From Ypsolopha sequella (Eukaryota; Arthropoda; Insecta; Lepidoptera; Ypsolophidae), in the NCBI GenBank assembly GCA_934047225.1, contig OW203992.1, forward strand, positions 5,073,501-5,137,500: a stretch of DNA of 64,000 nucleotides. Direction: 5' to 3'. The notes under the pieces were generated by a model. The model was not told where the DNA came from. It saw only the letters and a list, made by a program, of their open reading frames with translations, and did no database searches. The number at the start of each line of letters is the position of its first letter. Positions within the stretch are counted from its first letter, which is position 1. The position numbers were made by a program, and so were the translations under genes. This document shows, one piece after another, positions 1-12,243 of this stretch.

Positions 1-56
1 AATTTGACATAAGGAAAAACGCTCATTACGCGGTAGACCCACTGCTGTACACATAA
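1..56. repeat. Fragment of the GCGGTAGACC foldback family
   Basis: The stretch TTACGCGGTAGACCCACTG near position 28-46 matches the arm of the inverted-repeat family seen complete at 62461-62539 and diverged at 23258-23432. Only one arm is visible because the window starts here. Confidence 0.5.
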
Positions 57-831
57 AGCCAAGTTTAAATTTCCTTTTTTTTTTGCAAATATGAACTTTT
101 TAGATTTGAATATTTGCATGTATTTGTAACGGTGTCGCGTATACCGAAAAATATAATATTATAATTGTGCTAAATATGTAACATACCACTTAGCTTTTAA
201 ACTTATAGTTTACAAAAACAAAAAATATATATAAAAAACATGCATATTGCTTGAAGTCTCATTTTTTTTATTAATGAATTGGTTTACAGGCAAAGTTTTC
301 CATAAAACATCCTATCAATTGACATATTGGCTGGTAAGAAATATGGCAGTATTTTTTTTATAAGGCAGGGAGCAATTTTTTCATCTTGAAGTCTACATAT
401 TTTTCTTACTGGCCAGTATTTTATATCTATCAACGCACTGACCTCTATCTAATTTGAGGTCAGTGAAGTACAACATTACAAAATATTACTGGTACGTAAG
501 AATTTCCATTTCAGATTCTTTTCGTAAAGAAAAAATATTAAAAGCTGGTTTTAGCGCCCGAAATATCTTTCTATCACCCTCCATCATTTTCAAAACATAA
601 AATTTATATTAAACTACCCAATGGTTAATTAAATGTTCTTCCTAGAAATTATAACAAATAAACTTGAAAATATTTCAAACGATAACAAACTTATAATATT
701 TTGAATTGATTTCTCGTGAGAATCTGTTGACCTAGTAACCGATTTGCCGTTGCGATGACATAATGCCAAAACGGACTACATTGTAACTACTGTAAATAAG
801 TATATTATGAAAATCAAAATCACAAAAATAA
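57..831. other. A+T-rich stretch, no gene seen
   Basis: No open frame of note and no repeat family I recognise. Homopolymer-rich noncoding DNA. Confidence 0.5.
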
Positions 832-880
832 TATGATCGGGAAAGCCAACCAGTTTTCATAACACGTATTGAGGTGAGCC
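832..880. repeat. Single arm of the Penelope-linked inverted repeat
   Basis: The bases GGGAAAGCCAACCAG and AACACGTATTGAGGTGAGCC match the outer part of the arms at 35037-35106 and 35299-35368. The internal part of the arm is missing, so this is a decayed or solo end. Confidence 0.5.
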
Positions 881-1348
881 ATAGCCTCCTTTATTTCTCA
901 AGCCGTGCTATGGAAATCTGGCAACATTGCGCGTGAACCGGTTTACGAAGTTTCATTTTTACCTGTCGCCATTAAGTTAATACGACCAAGTTACAAATAA
1001 GCGAACGTTATGAACTTACTCACCGACTGGTAACCATTTTATTCTATCACATAATATTACGCGACTAATTTATGATTGGCGGTGATGCTACTAGATTTTG
1101 TACATGCTTCCAGTAGTGATAAGTTAGTCGGATACTACGTCACTTGATTTTGAACGAGCAGTTTGTTGATATAAAAATCGAAGAATTTAATGGTTTTTTT
1201 TTACGAAAAGACGCTTGTGATTGTATCAACTGTTTATGTTATAAACAAGGTAAGTATTTTACAAGTTTTAAGCAATTTAGCAAGATTAGCAAGACAAGAA
1301 CAAAGCGTAACTCTTATCTCTGAGCGTAACTCATGTTTTATTTTCAGA
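881..1348. other. No gene recognised
   Basis: Noncoding in appearance. The last 12 bases (1337-1348) form a pyrimidine-rich stretch ending in CAG, a plausible splice acceptor for the exon candidate that follows. Confidence 0.4.
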
Positions 1349-1617
1349 TGCCATTTCAGATTTCAGATTGCATAGGTGATCCTTATTTTGACCATTTGCA
1401 AAGAGGAGGTCTGTCATTGCCTACAGATTCCGTGAAATTTGTATGCTTTCATTTGCATGCCGACTTAAAAACCACTTTCTTTAAGTTGAATGATGTCCGA
1501 GGAATGTTAGCATTGCTAACCATTTTAAGCTTAGAATCTGATTCATTTTTTATTGATATAAATGGATGTTGTGAAGCAGGCCACTCATTGAAACCATTAA
1601 TTCTGTACACTTTGTAA
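1349..1617 (+). pseudogene. Possible terminal exon of a transposase-like protein with RGGL motif
   Basis: An open frame follows a good acceptor (TTTTATTTTCAG) and ends at a TAA at 1615-1617. It encodes roughly 89 residues containing a short motif, QRGGLSLPTDSVKFVC, followed by a Cys-Cys...Gly-His-Ser-Leu stretch near the C-terminus. The motif resembles the DRGGLTKPS segment of the P-element-like transposase remnant at 21392-22494, and similar RGGL-x-x-P segments occur near the end of THAP/P-type transposases. I found no upstream exons, so this is either an isolated fragment or part of a decayed element. The family assignment is inference from one motif; it could also be an exon of an unrelated host gene. 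Confidence 0.35.
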
Positions 1618-2361
1618 AATATTATCCAATATAATTTTACATAATTTTACAAAAAATGTAAACAATTCACATAATGAAAAGAAAACTCAATGTATTTTTA
1701 AATAATTAACAACTTCACAACACAGTATTTGTCCACTTATATCATACTTAGTCGGTTGTGGTTTATCTGAATAATGAAACCGTTTTAATAGTACATTTTA
1801 ATTCTAGTGCGAGACGATTGATATTTCGAGTAACAACTGATTTTGACTGAAAAAACAGTCAAGACGAGAAATATCAACATTCGCATGTGAGTCAAACGAC
1901 GTTTTTAATACATCTGCGAAAAATTACATGAAAAAATGAAAAAATTATATGCCGCCATTACAAGAGACTTTTTTGTGCCAAGAAAGTTAGTCTGATACAA
2001 TTTTACCATTGTTTTACCAATGTTACAAAACAAAAGAAATGTCCACTATATAATATGTATAATCTAGTATAGTTTAAGCAGGTATATTAGAAAAGTAAGT
2101 AACACATCTAGCATACCTACCTACTTACATCTTGTAATTATGTAAGTACCTATCAATGTTGCAGAAATAAATTATAAAATCTCATATATTTTATTTTATT
2201 GTATTAGTGCAATCGTCAAGGTTTCAAACATGAAATAATTTCAAGATCCCATCAACGAGGTAAGATCCCTTTTAAATAAAATTTTCAATTAAATCTGCTG
2301 GTGGTCAAAACATACCAACCATAATTAATAAATATAAATAACAATTAATAATAAATAAAAA
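1618..2361. other. No gene recognised
   Basis: A+T-rich. Several AATAAA-like strings occur, but nothing else that I can name. Confidence 0.4.
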
Positions 2362-2606
2362 TGCAATGTGACTTTTATTGATATAGCTAAATTCATACTG
2401 GAGGCTTGGTTAGTGATTAGTATCATGGACCGATAACACTTTTTGGTATAATCGCAGAATAAAATTATGACCTTACATAGTAGATAACCCTGTCTGGGCT
2501 TGCGTTTTTACCAATTTTGTTACGAATTCACTAAAATAACCTTGTTACTGACCACTTACCAAGTCTCCAGTATGAATTTGGCTATATCAACAAAAGTCAC
2601 CTTGTA
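2362..2606. mobile_element. Palindromic TA-flanked element, copy 1 of 5 (diverged)
   Basis: The ends read TGCAATGTGACTTTT and AAAAGTCACCTTGTA, with internal arms containing AAATTCATACTGGAGGCTTGG and its complement near 2566-2585. The layout is the same as in the copies at 13414, 26532, 45383 and 57821, but with more mismatches, so this is probably the oldest copy. Confidence 0.75.
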
Positions 2607-4092
2607 TAAAGTTATAAATTTTGACCACCAGCCGAGATGTAATCGGTTCACGAAGATCCTAAATGCGACGTTGCCAAACTTCATAGCACGGCTTGAGATA
2701 AAGAAGGCTGTGGGTGAGCCGTTTTTATTTAAAATAAAATCAAGTGTGAGTTGAGTAAACATTAGACACGTCAAAATGATTTGACGACCCGGCAAATGTG
2801 CCAAATCTGCATATATTAGCCATAAATTCGAGAAAATTACAGGTTTACAATTATTAGTGGTTATGTTTTTATTTGAATATTAGATCAAAGTACCAAAAGT
2901 GAATTTAGGTTTTTGAGTTATTTTAAGAACCCGGTGCAGGACGACGCCAACTCCGATGCGAAGCGAGACGTATCGCGACAACAAAGCGCATATTTGGCTG
3001 GCTGATCTAAACAAGCGCCTCACGCTTTGCCCAACGCCGTTCGAACTGTGCTGAGTGAGACTCACCCTTTGCGTTGGGAATAATAATTATTTCCGATTAC
3101 CTTAATTGTGCCTCGATTACTTGTTATTTTTTATACTGTTTTAATTAATTAGAGTATTGATGAATACTTCCAAGTGGTGTCGCGGGGTACGGTAGGGTCC
3201 CACGTGCAAAAAAAAGAAAAAAATAATATTTAATAAAATTTAAGAGAAGAAAGAAAATAAATCAGAATTTTTAAAAATCAGTGGTGTTCATTAAAACGTT
3301 CCCAAAGGTCAGGAACTGTCCTGGATCGTGGAGACGCTCGGAGACACGGTGGTGATGTCCGGCGTGTAGGCTCCGAACGCGTCGGCAGGGAAGACTGGAG
3401 AGTGCGTCCGGCGGTCAGGTGGAAGACCGAGGTGACTCTCGTCGTGTTTATAATTTATCACTATTTCCATTCGATGTTTTTCACGTCAATGGCTATTGTG
3501 AGACGGATTTGCATAAATCTGGCAGTATCAGAATTTCCATTCCAATGGAAAATGGAAATAATGAGACTCACCCCTTGTAATCGAAGTGAAAAGCAGAGTG
3601 TATAACTCTGGCATAAAACCCATTTTATGACCTTGTTGTACAATCTACTATTTTCTACTACCTTTATGAAAAAGTTCCATTTAATACTCGAAATTAGTTT
3701 TGAAAATCGAACTTTCCGGGCTCCGTTGCGGAATGACTATCAGGTCAGTTCGAAATATCGTATTGAAATTTCATTTATTGCAAAATTAGGTTCTTTTTGA
3801 CGTTTGTCTTCATTTCATGTTAAATTGTGTTGTTTTTGACGTCCTTAGTTTGTCTTTGAAATCGAAATTCCCTGCGTTCTGATTCACGACATAATCGATT
3901 ATATCGCGTCTGACACTCTTTTTTCGCAAAATGATACTGGCCACAAATTCGCCGGCCGAAGCCTAAAAAAAAAAGGTAAAAATCGTGCCGTGGTTTGCAA
4001 AGTCATTAAATACATTAAATTTGAAAGGAAAAATTAAATATTTAAATACATAAATCAGGTAGTAAAAAAGTATCGTTCGCAACGAGTAAAAA
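2607..4092. other. No gene recognised; G+C-rich patch at 3290-3430
   Basis: Mostly A+T-rich. The patch around 3290-3430 is clearly richer in G+C than its surroundings and keeps short frames open on both strands, but I recognise no protein. A string TCGCGGGGTACGGTAGGGTC lies just before it at about 3180. Confidence 0.35.
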
Positions 4093-4181
4093 TGGGTTTT
4101 CTTACCCTCGGAATGTAAGCTTTCGACGTTCACCTTTGGGTCACGTCGAAACTAGCTTCATTTCTCGGGTAAGAAAATCAT
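4093..4181. repeat. Imperfect hairpin of about 40-base arms
   Basis: GGTTTTCTTACCC...TTTCGACGT is answered by ACGTCGAAA...GGGTAAGAAAATC around a loop of about 13 bases. Short palindromic element, family unknown. Confidence 0.6.
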
Positions 4182-5497
4182 ATAAATTGTGCATAATGAA
4201 AACTTTTTTACAAACGTCTCTAATAAATAAATAAATCTCTAATAAAAAAATCAATTAAAGTACAGTCTTCTGAACAAAATAATACTTTAAAACAACTTTT
4301 TCTGCTATAAAAGAACAGTTACACGAAATAGAAAGGCAAAGATAACTTAGTCCATACAGTCATGATTGAGGTTAATATCTTATATCTTATACCAATGAGG
4401 TTTTTATTATACGAAACAATACATTGCGGAAGGAGGTTACGCTTCAACTTTTTTCGGCAATTTATTGTCTATGGCCGCGCGAGCTAGGGCGCATATTAGC
4501 AAGGGCGGTATTTTTTTTCATTCACCCATGGCCGAATAAAACATGGCCTTTTCCTTAGAAGAATAAGGACTTATTCTAAGATCTGTTCCTTTGGTTTCCA
4601 TTCCAAAACATAAGCTTACTACAATTTGAACAGTGACAACAGGATAGCATATAAAATTTTGTATGAGTGCTAATGAATAAGCACAAGAGTTTGTACGGCG
4701 ACACTGATATTATTAAATATTTGGAACGCCCTGGCCCAAGGTGACGTCATATTACGTGGTTGCCATTTTATGTCATTATTTCATGATAAGGAAAAAAGGT
4801 TAAGGTAAGTTATTTCGTTTACAAAATAATTATATTATTTGTAACATTTATAAGTATTTTTTGTTGTTGAAATTAAACATAAACAAATGTAATTTTGATT
4901 TTTTGCTTATCTTTATGGTCAGATTTGCAAAAGTTGTGTAAAACGTTTGGGTAAAAATAAGCGCATAATACTGGCAATATCTAATGGCGTTTAGTCCATT
5001 TATTGTCATCCTTGCTGCACGAGAGTGAATTTAATAGTTTGTATTATATTCATTATATTCATATATATATTCATTCCACACAGAGATTCCCAAAGGTTGA
5101 AGCGAGTATCGAATTGCATACGAGCTAAATAATTAATGATAATCCTAGGAAGCAAGAAGTCGATCCGTAATTGTAAAAATCGCGCTGCAAAGGCGGAATA
5201 ATTCGACTTTTTTTCTTTTCCCAAAAATTTATTGGTGGCTCAAGAGTGGCTTAACTTTTGTGGCCCAAAAGCCAGTATCAGAAATTGTAAGTCCTATTTA
5301 CCCCATTTATCCAATATATTTGTATATTTACTTACATAGTTTTCTAAACAACGTCTCCAAGGATTTTTATTATTTTTAAATGTGTATTTTTTGGGTATCC
5401 ATTATCCTAATGGGTATGTATGATTTGATAAAATCGATATAGTGTGAGTCTCCAATGCTACCTAGTATAATTTATTTCTACGAACATAGAAATTTCC
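4182..5497. other. No gene recognised
   Basis: A+T-rich, with only short frames on either strand. Confidence 0.4.
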
Positions 5498-6486
5498 ATG
5501 AGAGGTTTTTTTTTAGTATTAAAAAAAACCAAGAACTCTGTAGATGGCGTTGAACTGACTACGTTACTAGGTGCCAAAGCCAAAACGATTGGAAAAAAAA
5601 CATTGCGTCACATCACTTCACATACGCTCGTTGGTTGACTGACATGTGTGCTGAGCATATGTGCGAATGCTTTGTTATAGTCCGTCCAGGTTTAAAATGT
5701 ACGATGGCTTGTACTCATTGCGCTTTACGGCTTTCATCTTTAGGAAAAAGATGTATGCCTTCATTTTTACACGAATCCACAAGGCACAGACTTCTCTTCT
5801 TTTTCTCTTGGGACAGTTTCTTTCTGGCGTAGACTCATAAAAAGACTGCTAAATATGTTTTTCTTTTTCCTTGTTGTTATTATTTATTTATTTTCAAAAT
5901 GTCATTGTGATGTGATGTGACAATGACATTAATTACTTTTCAATGCATGTGCTCGTAAAGGCCCACTTTTTATGCATCAAAACCGAACAAAAAGTCGATT
6001 ATTTTGCCCTAGGGCTTTATTATTATTATTTTTTTTTATTTATTTATAATGGTTGGCTAACCTGCAGCCTTTCCTGTGTACCATAGATGTTATACTTTTT
6101 TTCCACTGTTTAACAGCTCTGGATACAGTCCTTTTGAGCCAATTATAATTTAAAGTTCACAAGATTATATTTATTTTCATTTCCTCACACTATGCATTGA
6201 AAAACGTAGTATGATACACGGGCGTAAAAGCAATAAATTACTCGGTTACGTTTAAAACACTCGCTACGCTCGTGTTTTAAATCGTCCTCGTAATTTATTC
6301 CTTTTCGCCCTAGTAGCATAAACTACTATTTTTATGTACGTTTCGTTTTACGATCTCAAAATTACATCCAAGTGAAATAATCAAAAAATTTTGTGACGTT
6401 CCGTTCCTTGCAGTAACTTACCAAGTTCAGCGCCATCTATCCAGCGACTAGGGAAGAGTAAAAAAAAAGAAAAGAAAATCCCTCAT
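5498..6486. mobile_element. Inverted-repeat element A, interrupted by a Helitron-like insertion
   Basis: The element starts ATGAGAGGTTTT and ends AAAATCCCTCAT. Deeper inside, both ends carry TAGATGGCGTTGAAC or its counterpart GTTCAGCGCCATCTA. The same sequence without interruption is present at 30624-31230. Here the body is split near 5939-6330 by a Helitron-like element. Short frames inside are not conserved between the two copies, so it looks non-autonomous. Superfamily not determined. Confidence 0.8.
5937..6330 (+). mobile_element. Helitron-like (helentron-type) non-autonomous element, copy 1
   Basis: Begins TTTTCAATGCATGTGCTCGT and ends near AGCATAAACTACTATT. The first 12 bases (TTTTCAATGCAT) recur as their reverse complement internally at about 6191. 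The 3' part folds into a long hairpin built on AATAAATTAC / GTAATTTATT and GTTTAAAACAC / GTGTTTTAAAT. There are no terminal inverted repeats. It sits in a T-run of element A with T on each side, and the related copy at 31066-31076 shows the unoccupied site. A 5' end matching an internal inverted repeat, a 3' hairpin and T/T insertion are reported for helentrons; the class call rests on those features. Confidence 0.65.
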
Positions 6487-7640
6487 TCCCGACTTTTAAA
6501 GTTTGAGAACCGTCCATAGCGTGTTGACGTCTTATATGGTCTAAGTATCGCGTCATTCCGAGCCACTGTGAGCCCAATAACGATGGCTCAACTATGGTCG
6601 CTATGACCACATTAACGACGCCATGCTGTGCTATCATCGCCCATGCTTCACACCACTGTGAGCGATCTATTAAATGTGACTGCTGGCCGGAGGCAAAAAA
6701 TAGGTTATTCGGAGCATAAGAGTTTATTATTAAACCATGATTCAAAGATTGTAATAAGAAGAAGTCACCTTTGTATTCAAGTATTATAAACAAATTTCTA
6801 CAAATGCAAATTCTCAAAGAGTGTGAGAGGGGCAGATTCGTGGAGGAGTTGCAGTACTAAGTCGTTTTTTTTATAAATAAAAATTTACTAAGGTTGCTGT
6901 CAGAATTTCGTTTAACCAGGTCTTAGATACCGTTAAAACCCATCTAATAAAATTTTATTGCGGTCCACTATGTCATTCTAAATTGTCAAACCAGGAGGAT
7001 TGGTGTCGAAAAAGACCTCATTTCAATAAATATTTCTATCGAGCTGAATTTCTCCAGTCGTCCGTAGAAAGGGATTTATACTATTTTATCAAAATGATAC
7101 ATTATTTACTGAATTAGATACGCAGGTTGTGAATGTGTCGGTTTTTTTCCCGTAGAGGTGCAAAAATATCAACATACATTACCTAATAATTGTTTAAATA
7201 GTTTGAAGAACGCCTAAAGAAAGTATTCTTACAGAAAATGTGTTTCGTGGTCCCATATTAGTAGACCTACTTGTTTATAATATATTATTATGCTGCGTGT
7301 AATGTGTTTCTACCATTCCTAAAGGCCGCAACACCTTCTCTGTACATTATGCGGTTACACGAAACAGAAAATCCCCAGCTGTTATTACACCACCCTAAAT
7401 GGGTCACACAGACATTTTGTTTTATCTGTGATAGGTCACGATAAATATTGACCAACAGTAGGTCGGTGAACGACTGAGGTGAACAACAACTAATGTACTC
7501 TTTGGTTGTACTCATTTATGACAAGGCTGTATAGACCCAGTTTTCCTTGCTTTTCCGTAAAAGAGCACTTTACTCGACCGTCTAAACGAGGCTCAGACCA
7601 TAAATACAGAACAATCTATTGACCAATAGGAGGCGAGATG
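6487..7640. other. No gene recognised
   Basis: A minus-strand frame of 126 codons overlaps 6437-6817 but starts inside element A and shows no motif I know, so I do not call it. The rest is A+T-rich. Confidence 0.35.
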
Positions 7641-7940
7641 TGTTAACCAATAGGAGTGATGTACATGTAATATCTGGCTGTACAATATCACCTTGTACCG
7701 ATAATGTACGGCCAATAAATGGAAGCCAAATAATGCACGGACTGATATTACGTGTACATGTACATGAATTATTGGCTGTTCATTCCTTGGCTTCGTATTA
7801 TTGGCCGTACATTATCAGCACGGACCGATATTACGACGCCAGATATTGTACAGCCATGGATTGTACGCCCCGTATTACGTGTACATAACATTGGCTTCGT
7901 AATATCAGGCCGTGTAATACGTGGCTGTACAATAACCGGA
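7641..7940. repeat. Cluster of short inverted motifs built on GTACGGCCAATAAT
   Basis: GATAATGTACGGCCAATAA at about 7697 is answered by TTATTGGCCGTACATTATC at about 7798, with several further GTACA/TGTAC and TAATATCAGGCCGT variants through 7940. It looks like a foldback or a decayed tandem cluster of one short word in both orientations. Confidence 0.55.
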
Positions 7941-9559
7941 CTCGAAAAAAAGATGCTTCTATTGCGTGACTTAATAAATGATGTCCGAGTATTGTATGGC
8001 TATAAAATTCATGTACTATTGTAAGTTTTCGATAATGACCTGTCTAGTGAAAGCTGACAGTACATAACTTTACCTGACAGGGGTTTGGAAATTATTGGAA
8101 ATAGTAGTTTATGAAACTGGCACTTAAAGAGGATCAGTCAATCTGGCTATCTATGGCCCACTTTTCGGGAAAAATATAAAGCAAATCCTTAAAATAATAC
8201 GTTAGACATTAAAGTACAGCTTTCTTGTGGCTTTGGGTGGCCTTTTTTTAAATATATCTATTCATTTACTAATCATTGTAAAGAAAATATTTGATTAAAA
8301 TCCGATAAACCTCTGGGCCAAAGTTACATTTTGAGTTGGGCTTGGATTGACCTATGTCCAAACTGTAGGGGTTTTTTGCTTATTTTAAGGAATTATCACT
8401 GTCTGGCCAACATTAGCCTTCAAATTTGCAATGAGGAATACAGCCGAGAGCCATGGACAATAAATTCATAAATTTTGTTTTTATTTATTTAATATCTAAG
8501 GGTAAATGAAATGTTGCCATAGGAAAATCAACTTTGCTATCTATTTAATCTAGTATATGGTTTACAATTAGGAACTTCGTACTTTTTTACTGACTGAACA
8601 TATATAAAAAATAATTAAAAAAATATAAAAATAAATGAACATTTGGTAAGTTCCATTCTTTGAACTTTTGCATTAAAAATAATTTGCTCAATTCTATAAA
8701 CGTTGATCAATTATTCACTCCATTCCATAGCCAGGAAGTCGTCTTCTATAACAAAACAGCCTTTCTGTTTTTGTATATTAGTGTCATTCAGCAGTCATAT
8801 GATATCGGTATCATTTACTGTAATAAATTGGATACTCTTGGGCCAAGTCCAGCCTTACTCGGCCTTTTGCATTGGCAATTCGTCCTGGGAACAGCGTTCC
8901 TTCGTAGTTTATTATAAAATATCTATCTACCTTCTTTAAGTCAAATTAAAAAAGAAAAAGTAGTACCGAACGACTCAATAGATGGCGCAGCCTGTACTTA
9001 AAGTGTCAAAAAATGTCTTCCTGGTAACACTGGATTATTTTGATTTTGACACTTCTTCTTTACTTCTTTCTTTTTTATGGTCAATCCATGCCTCAAATGT
9101 ATTATTGCTAAGATCCATTGTTCTTTCCGTAATTAGTTAAACTGCGTGTTCCTATATTTTTACAATTAGCTACAACGCATGGGCTGACCATGCTGAAAGT
9201 TGAATGAAATACCAAGCTATTAACGTAAGTAATATAGATAGAAAACAACACAATATAAACACAACAAAATTGGAATATCTTTGTGAAGGGTGTTGTTGGA
9301 TTTAATAATTCAATTGACAATTTTTATCTTGCTGCCCACAGATTAAAAAATAATCTTTGCTTTTTGACACTTGAAAGCAGGGTAATGCCATCTGTGTTTA
9401 CCTCTGAAAGCTTGATCAAGGTCTGTCTAGAAAACCGCTCATTGTCTGAAGATTGTAATCTAATCTACTGTCTATAATTTCATGTCTCTATAACAATATT
9501 TTCGTGTTTCTAATCAGTGTTAGATTCGATGTATACAATATCCAGTCCTATTTCTTCTT
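7941..9559. other. No gene recognised
   Basis: Short frames at 8660-8939 and 9283-9477 carry no known motif. No repeat family shared with the rest of the window was seen. Confidence 0.35.
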
Positions 9560-10038
9560 CTTGAGTAATTTCTGCCTCTTTTGGCCTCTCTCTGCTCTCA
9601 TAAAATGTGTTCCATGCTGTTCTGGACATATATTTTGAAAATGTTCAACGACTTCCTTACCATTTTCTGACAGATCGTACTTTTGTGGATGGCTTGTTTT
9701 CTTCTTTTTTGATCAAATGTTTCTTGATCCTGAAGGCTGCCTCTTTTACTTTGTAGAAGTTTTAGCTTTATTCTTAGATTCTTCTCGTTTTTCAATAAAC
9801 TTCTTCCACTGACACGCTTTTCCCAGCGACAACAGGAATTTAGAACTTTTTAGTTTGCTTGACTCCTAAGTCATTGCTTCTTATGTCATCAAGGTATTTT
9901 ATAAAACTTCGGGGCATCCCTCTAAGACATTTTGCAGGTTCTAATTTTATCCAAAGCTTCATCTAAATCATTTTGAGAATAGTTACTCTTTGTCCCATAT
10001 TTCCTGACTCCTTCTGCAAAGTTTTTCTTTCGACCCAT
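9560..10038 (-). pseudogene. Psq-type helix-turn-helix transposase-like pseudogene
   Basis: Reading from an ATG at 10038 on the minus strand, the frame starts MGRKKNFAEGVRKYG and continues with YSQNDLDEALDKIRTCKMS and then RDAPKFYKIP. This is the pattern of a Psq-type DNA-binding helix-turn-helix as found near the N-terminus of pogo/Tigger-like transposases and some BTB proteins. Stops interrupt it at about 9932 and again beyond the FYKIP segment. Lysine-rich coding-like text continues in shifted frames to about 9560. The family call rests on the first 55 residues only. It is dead as a gene. Confidence 0.45.
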
Positions 10039-10698
10039 ACTGTCACGTTTGCCTATGACAAAAGCAAAACATTACTTATTTTATTTTAACTAATGTGAAA
10101 ATAAGTTAAGATCAGAAAATAGTAACAATTTAAAAAAAGTAATGAAAGACGATCGTGCTAACATTGGCCCGGGCTAAAGAAAGCATGATTCATTAATGAT
10201 AATTTACAAACTTGACATTTATGGGAACAGTATTGCAACAAACTAACTAATTGTGACAATTATGGTTGAGATCAAACATAGACGTGTATCAGTTAGTTTG
10301 AAATAACATTTACCTCTCTATACAATCAAATTTCAGCACAGCAGACAATTTTTTTAACGCTCTTGAAACTATACGCACAGCACTCTCGGTCGTAAAAAAA
10401 TACTGAGTGTGTCAATTTGACAGATATCAGCTATTTCGTGGTTTTGGAGCATTCACAAAGTTTATATCAAATGAACTAAAGTAAAGACAAAAAATTAATA
10501 AAAGTCGCAAATGAGATTTTGGGCTAATTTTATATTGAAGGCTTAAGATATCCAGATTGATTGTTATTAAAACACGAGTGTGAGTTTTTTATTTATATAG
10601 ACGAGTGTTTTAACTAACAAAAAATTGCATTCTTTTAAACACTGTCATCGTTATGTAAATATAATCAGAAGTTTTTGAAACTTAGATCAGTTTATAGT
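10039..10698. other. No gene recognised
   Basis: A+T-rich. A weak pair AAAACACGAG / CGAGTGTTTT sits at about 10570-10612; otherwise nothing is visible. Confidence 0.4.
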
Positions 10699-10830
10699 GT
10701 ACTGCGCCCGTAGCACAGTATATAATACGCGTGACATTTAATCGCGAAAACATCGTGTCACGCTCCTCGCACTTGTGACTCAACTAAGCTGCAGCGCGCG
10801 CGATTAAACAGTGTACTATGGGTGCAGGTT
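10699..10830. repeat. Small inverted-repeat element of the TTTAATCGCGCGCG family
   Basis: TGCGCCCGTAGCACAGT at the left is answered by CGCGCGCGATTAAACAGTGT and ACTATGGGTGCAG at the right. The core ACATCGTGTCACGCTCCTCG is shared with the clusters at 35937-36100 and 60591-61078. Confidence 0.65.
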
Positions 10831-10994
10831 CCTTTTTCTTTAACGTATACTGATACAAGCAAAAGGCGACTAGCACTGTGAAATTGGTGGGAAAATCGTA
10901 AAATGCACTAAATCACTAAAATCCATGTTTTTTTGCAAATATTTTGTTTCTACTACTTTTCGTGACCGTGATTCGTTATATTCGAAGCTTCTAA

Positions 10995-11092
10995 CCCTGC
11001 GGTCCGTAATAGAATTACAATGGATCATAAGCCATTCACTTCATACTTTCGTAATCGATTTTAGCGATATAATTCTATTTCGGAACGCAGGG
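10995..11092. mobile_element. 98-bp TAA-flanked miniature inverted-repeat element
   Basis: Ends CCCTGCGGTCCGTAATAGAA and TTCTATTTCGGAACGCAGGG are inverted repeats with few mismatches. TAA stands directly on both sides (10992-10994 and 11093-11095). A 3-bp TAA/TTA target is typical of PIF/Harbinger elements. Confidence 0.65.
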
Positions 11093-12243
11093 TAAGTAGT
11101 GCCAATATTCCATTTATTTAGAAATTAATTTCCAAATAATATTCAAAATATTGGAATTTTAATTTTAATTTTGAATTATTCCAACATGCTAATTCAATTA
11201 TATTAAAATAAATAATAATTGAAAAAAATCATAGATAAATAAAAATATTAAACTAGAGAAAAAACATTCAAATGGCATTGTTAATTTTTATAAAACCACA
11301 TCTGCATGTTATGGTTATTCAAGACTACCAATAGATTATAGCAATTTAATTGTTCAGTTTTGCCTTACTAACGATATCAAAGAAAACGAAATATTATTTA
11401 TGTTTAATTTGCGCTTAAAGTTGCGTTGCATGATGTTACGCTTTAGCACACCCAAAACAGTATGAACGGCCGTTTAGACATGCCATACATATCTGACGTT
11501 TCTGAAACGCGGAACATTTTGATTTCCTAAATTAATTCTTTAATTATTAAGCGATAACATACATATCTAAACCTATATCACCGTATCGGCACACCCCCGT
11601 CACTTCATAGTCAAGGCTCAAGTTATTTACCTACACTCTCACGCGCGCATCTGGCTTGTCCGCACACGCTTGTGTGTGTGCGTGAGCTAGTCTAGGGCTG
11701 GCAGCAATCGTGTGAGCGTCGTCGCCCGAGAGGGACACAATATAAGTCAGCAACTTATGTGATTCTCTTCCTAAATTTTAGCGTAGTCCTATTTCTGGTT
11801 CCCCGTGGATTAATCAGTATTAAAAAAATATATGTATACAACGTGTAACGGAAAGGTGTAACCATATTTAAGGAGGTAATTTAGGGAATAGTACTAATGC
11901 TATTGGCATTTGTATTAACTCCAAAATCAAGGTTAAATTATATATATATATACAAGGTTAAATTCAATTCAAATTCAAATTTGAAACATATGTAGAACAT
12001 GTCCATATGAATAACTTTTTTTAATAGGATAGTGAAAAATTCTTAAAATTCGTTTTCACCTTTCCATACCGGACGAGTCAGCTGATCGGAGCAATTTGTA
12101 CAGGAGGAAGTGAAAAAAAGTTAAGAATTTCGCTTAGCTCCCATACAAACAGTTGTCCATATAGACTAGTACTACCTTTGTTTTGAGTTTCGCCAAATAA
12201 TGTTATTTAACCTTATATATGTATATAAATCGTTACGACCTGA
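11093..12243. other. No gene; weak inverted pair AGGTTAAAT / ATTTAACCT
   Basis: A+T-rich apart from a G+C-richer patch at 11580-11740. ACAAGGTTAAAT at about 11953 and ATTTAACCTTATAT at about 12204 may be the ends of a decayed small element. Confidence 0.35.

Noticed and set aside
6437..6817. 126-codon minus-strand frame
   Set aside because: It starts inside inverted-repeat element A's end and has no motif I know; the length is within what noncoding sequence here can give.
9283..9477. 64-codon plus-strand frame near the Psq-like pseudogene
   Set aside because: Opposite strand, no known motif, and no splice or promoter context that supports it.
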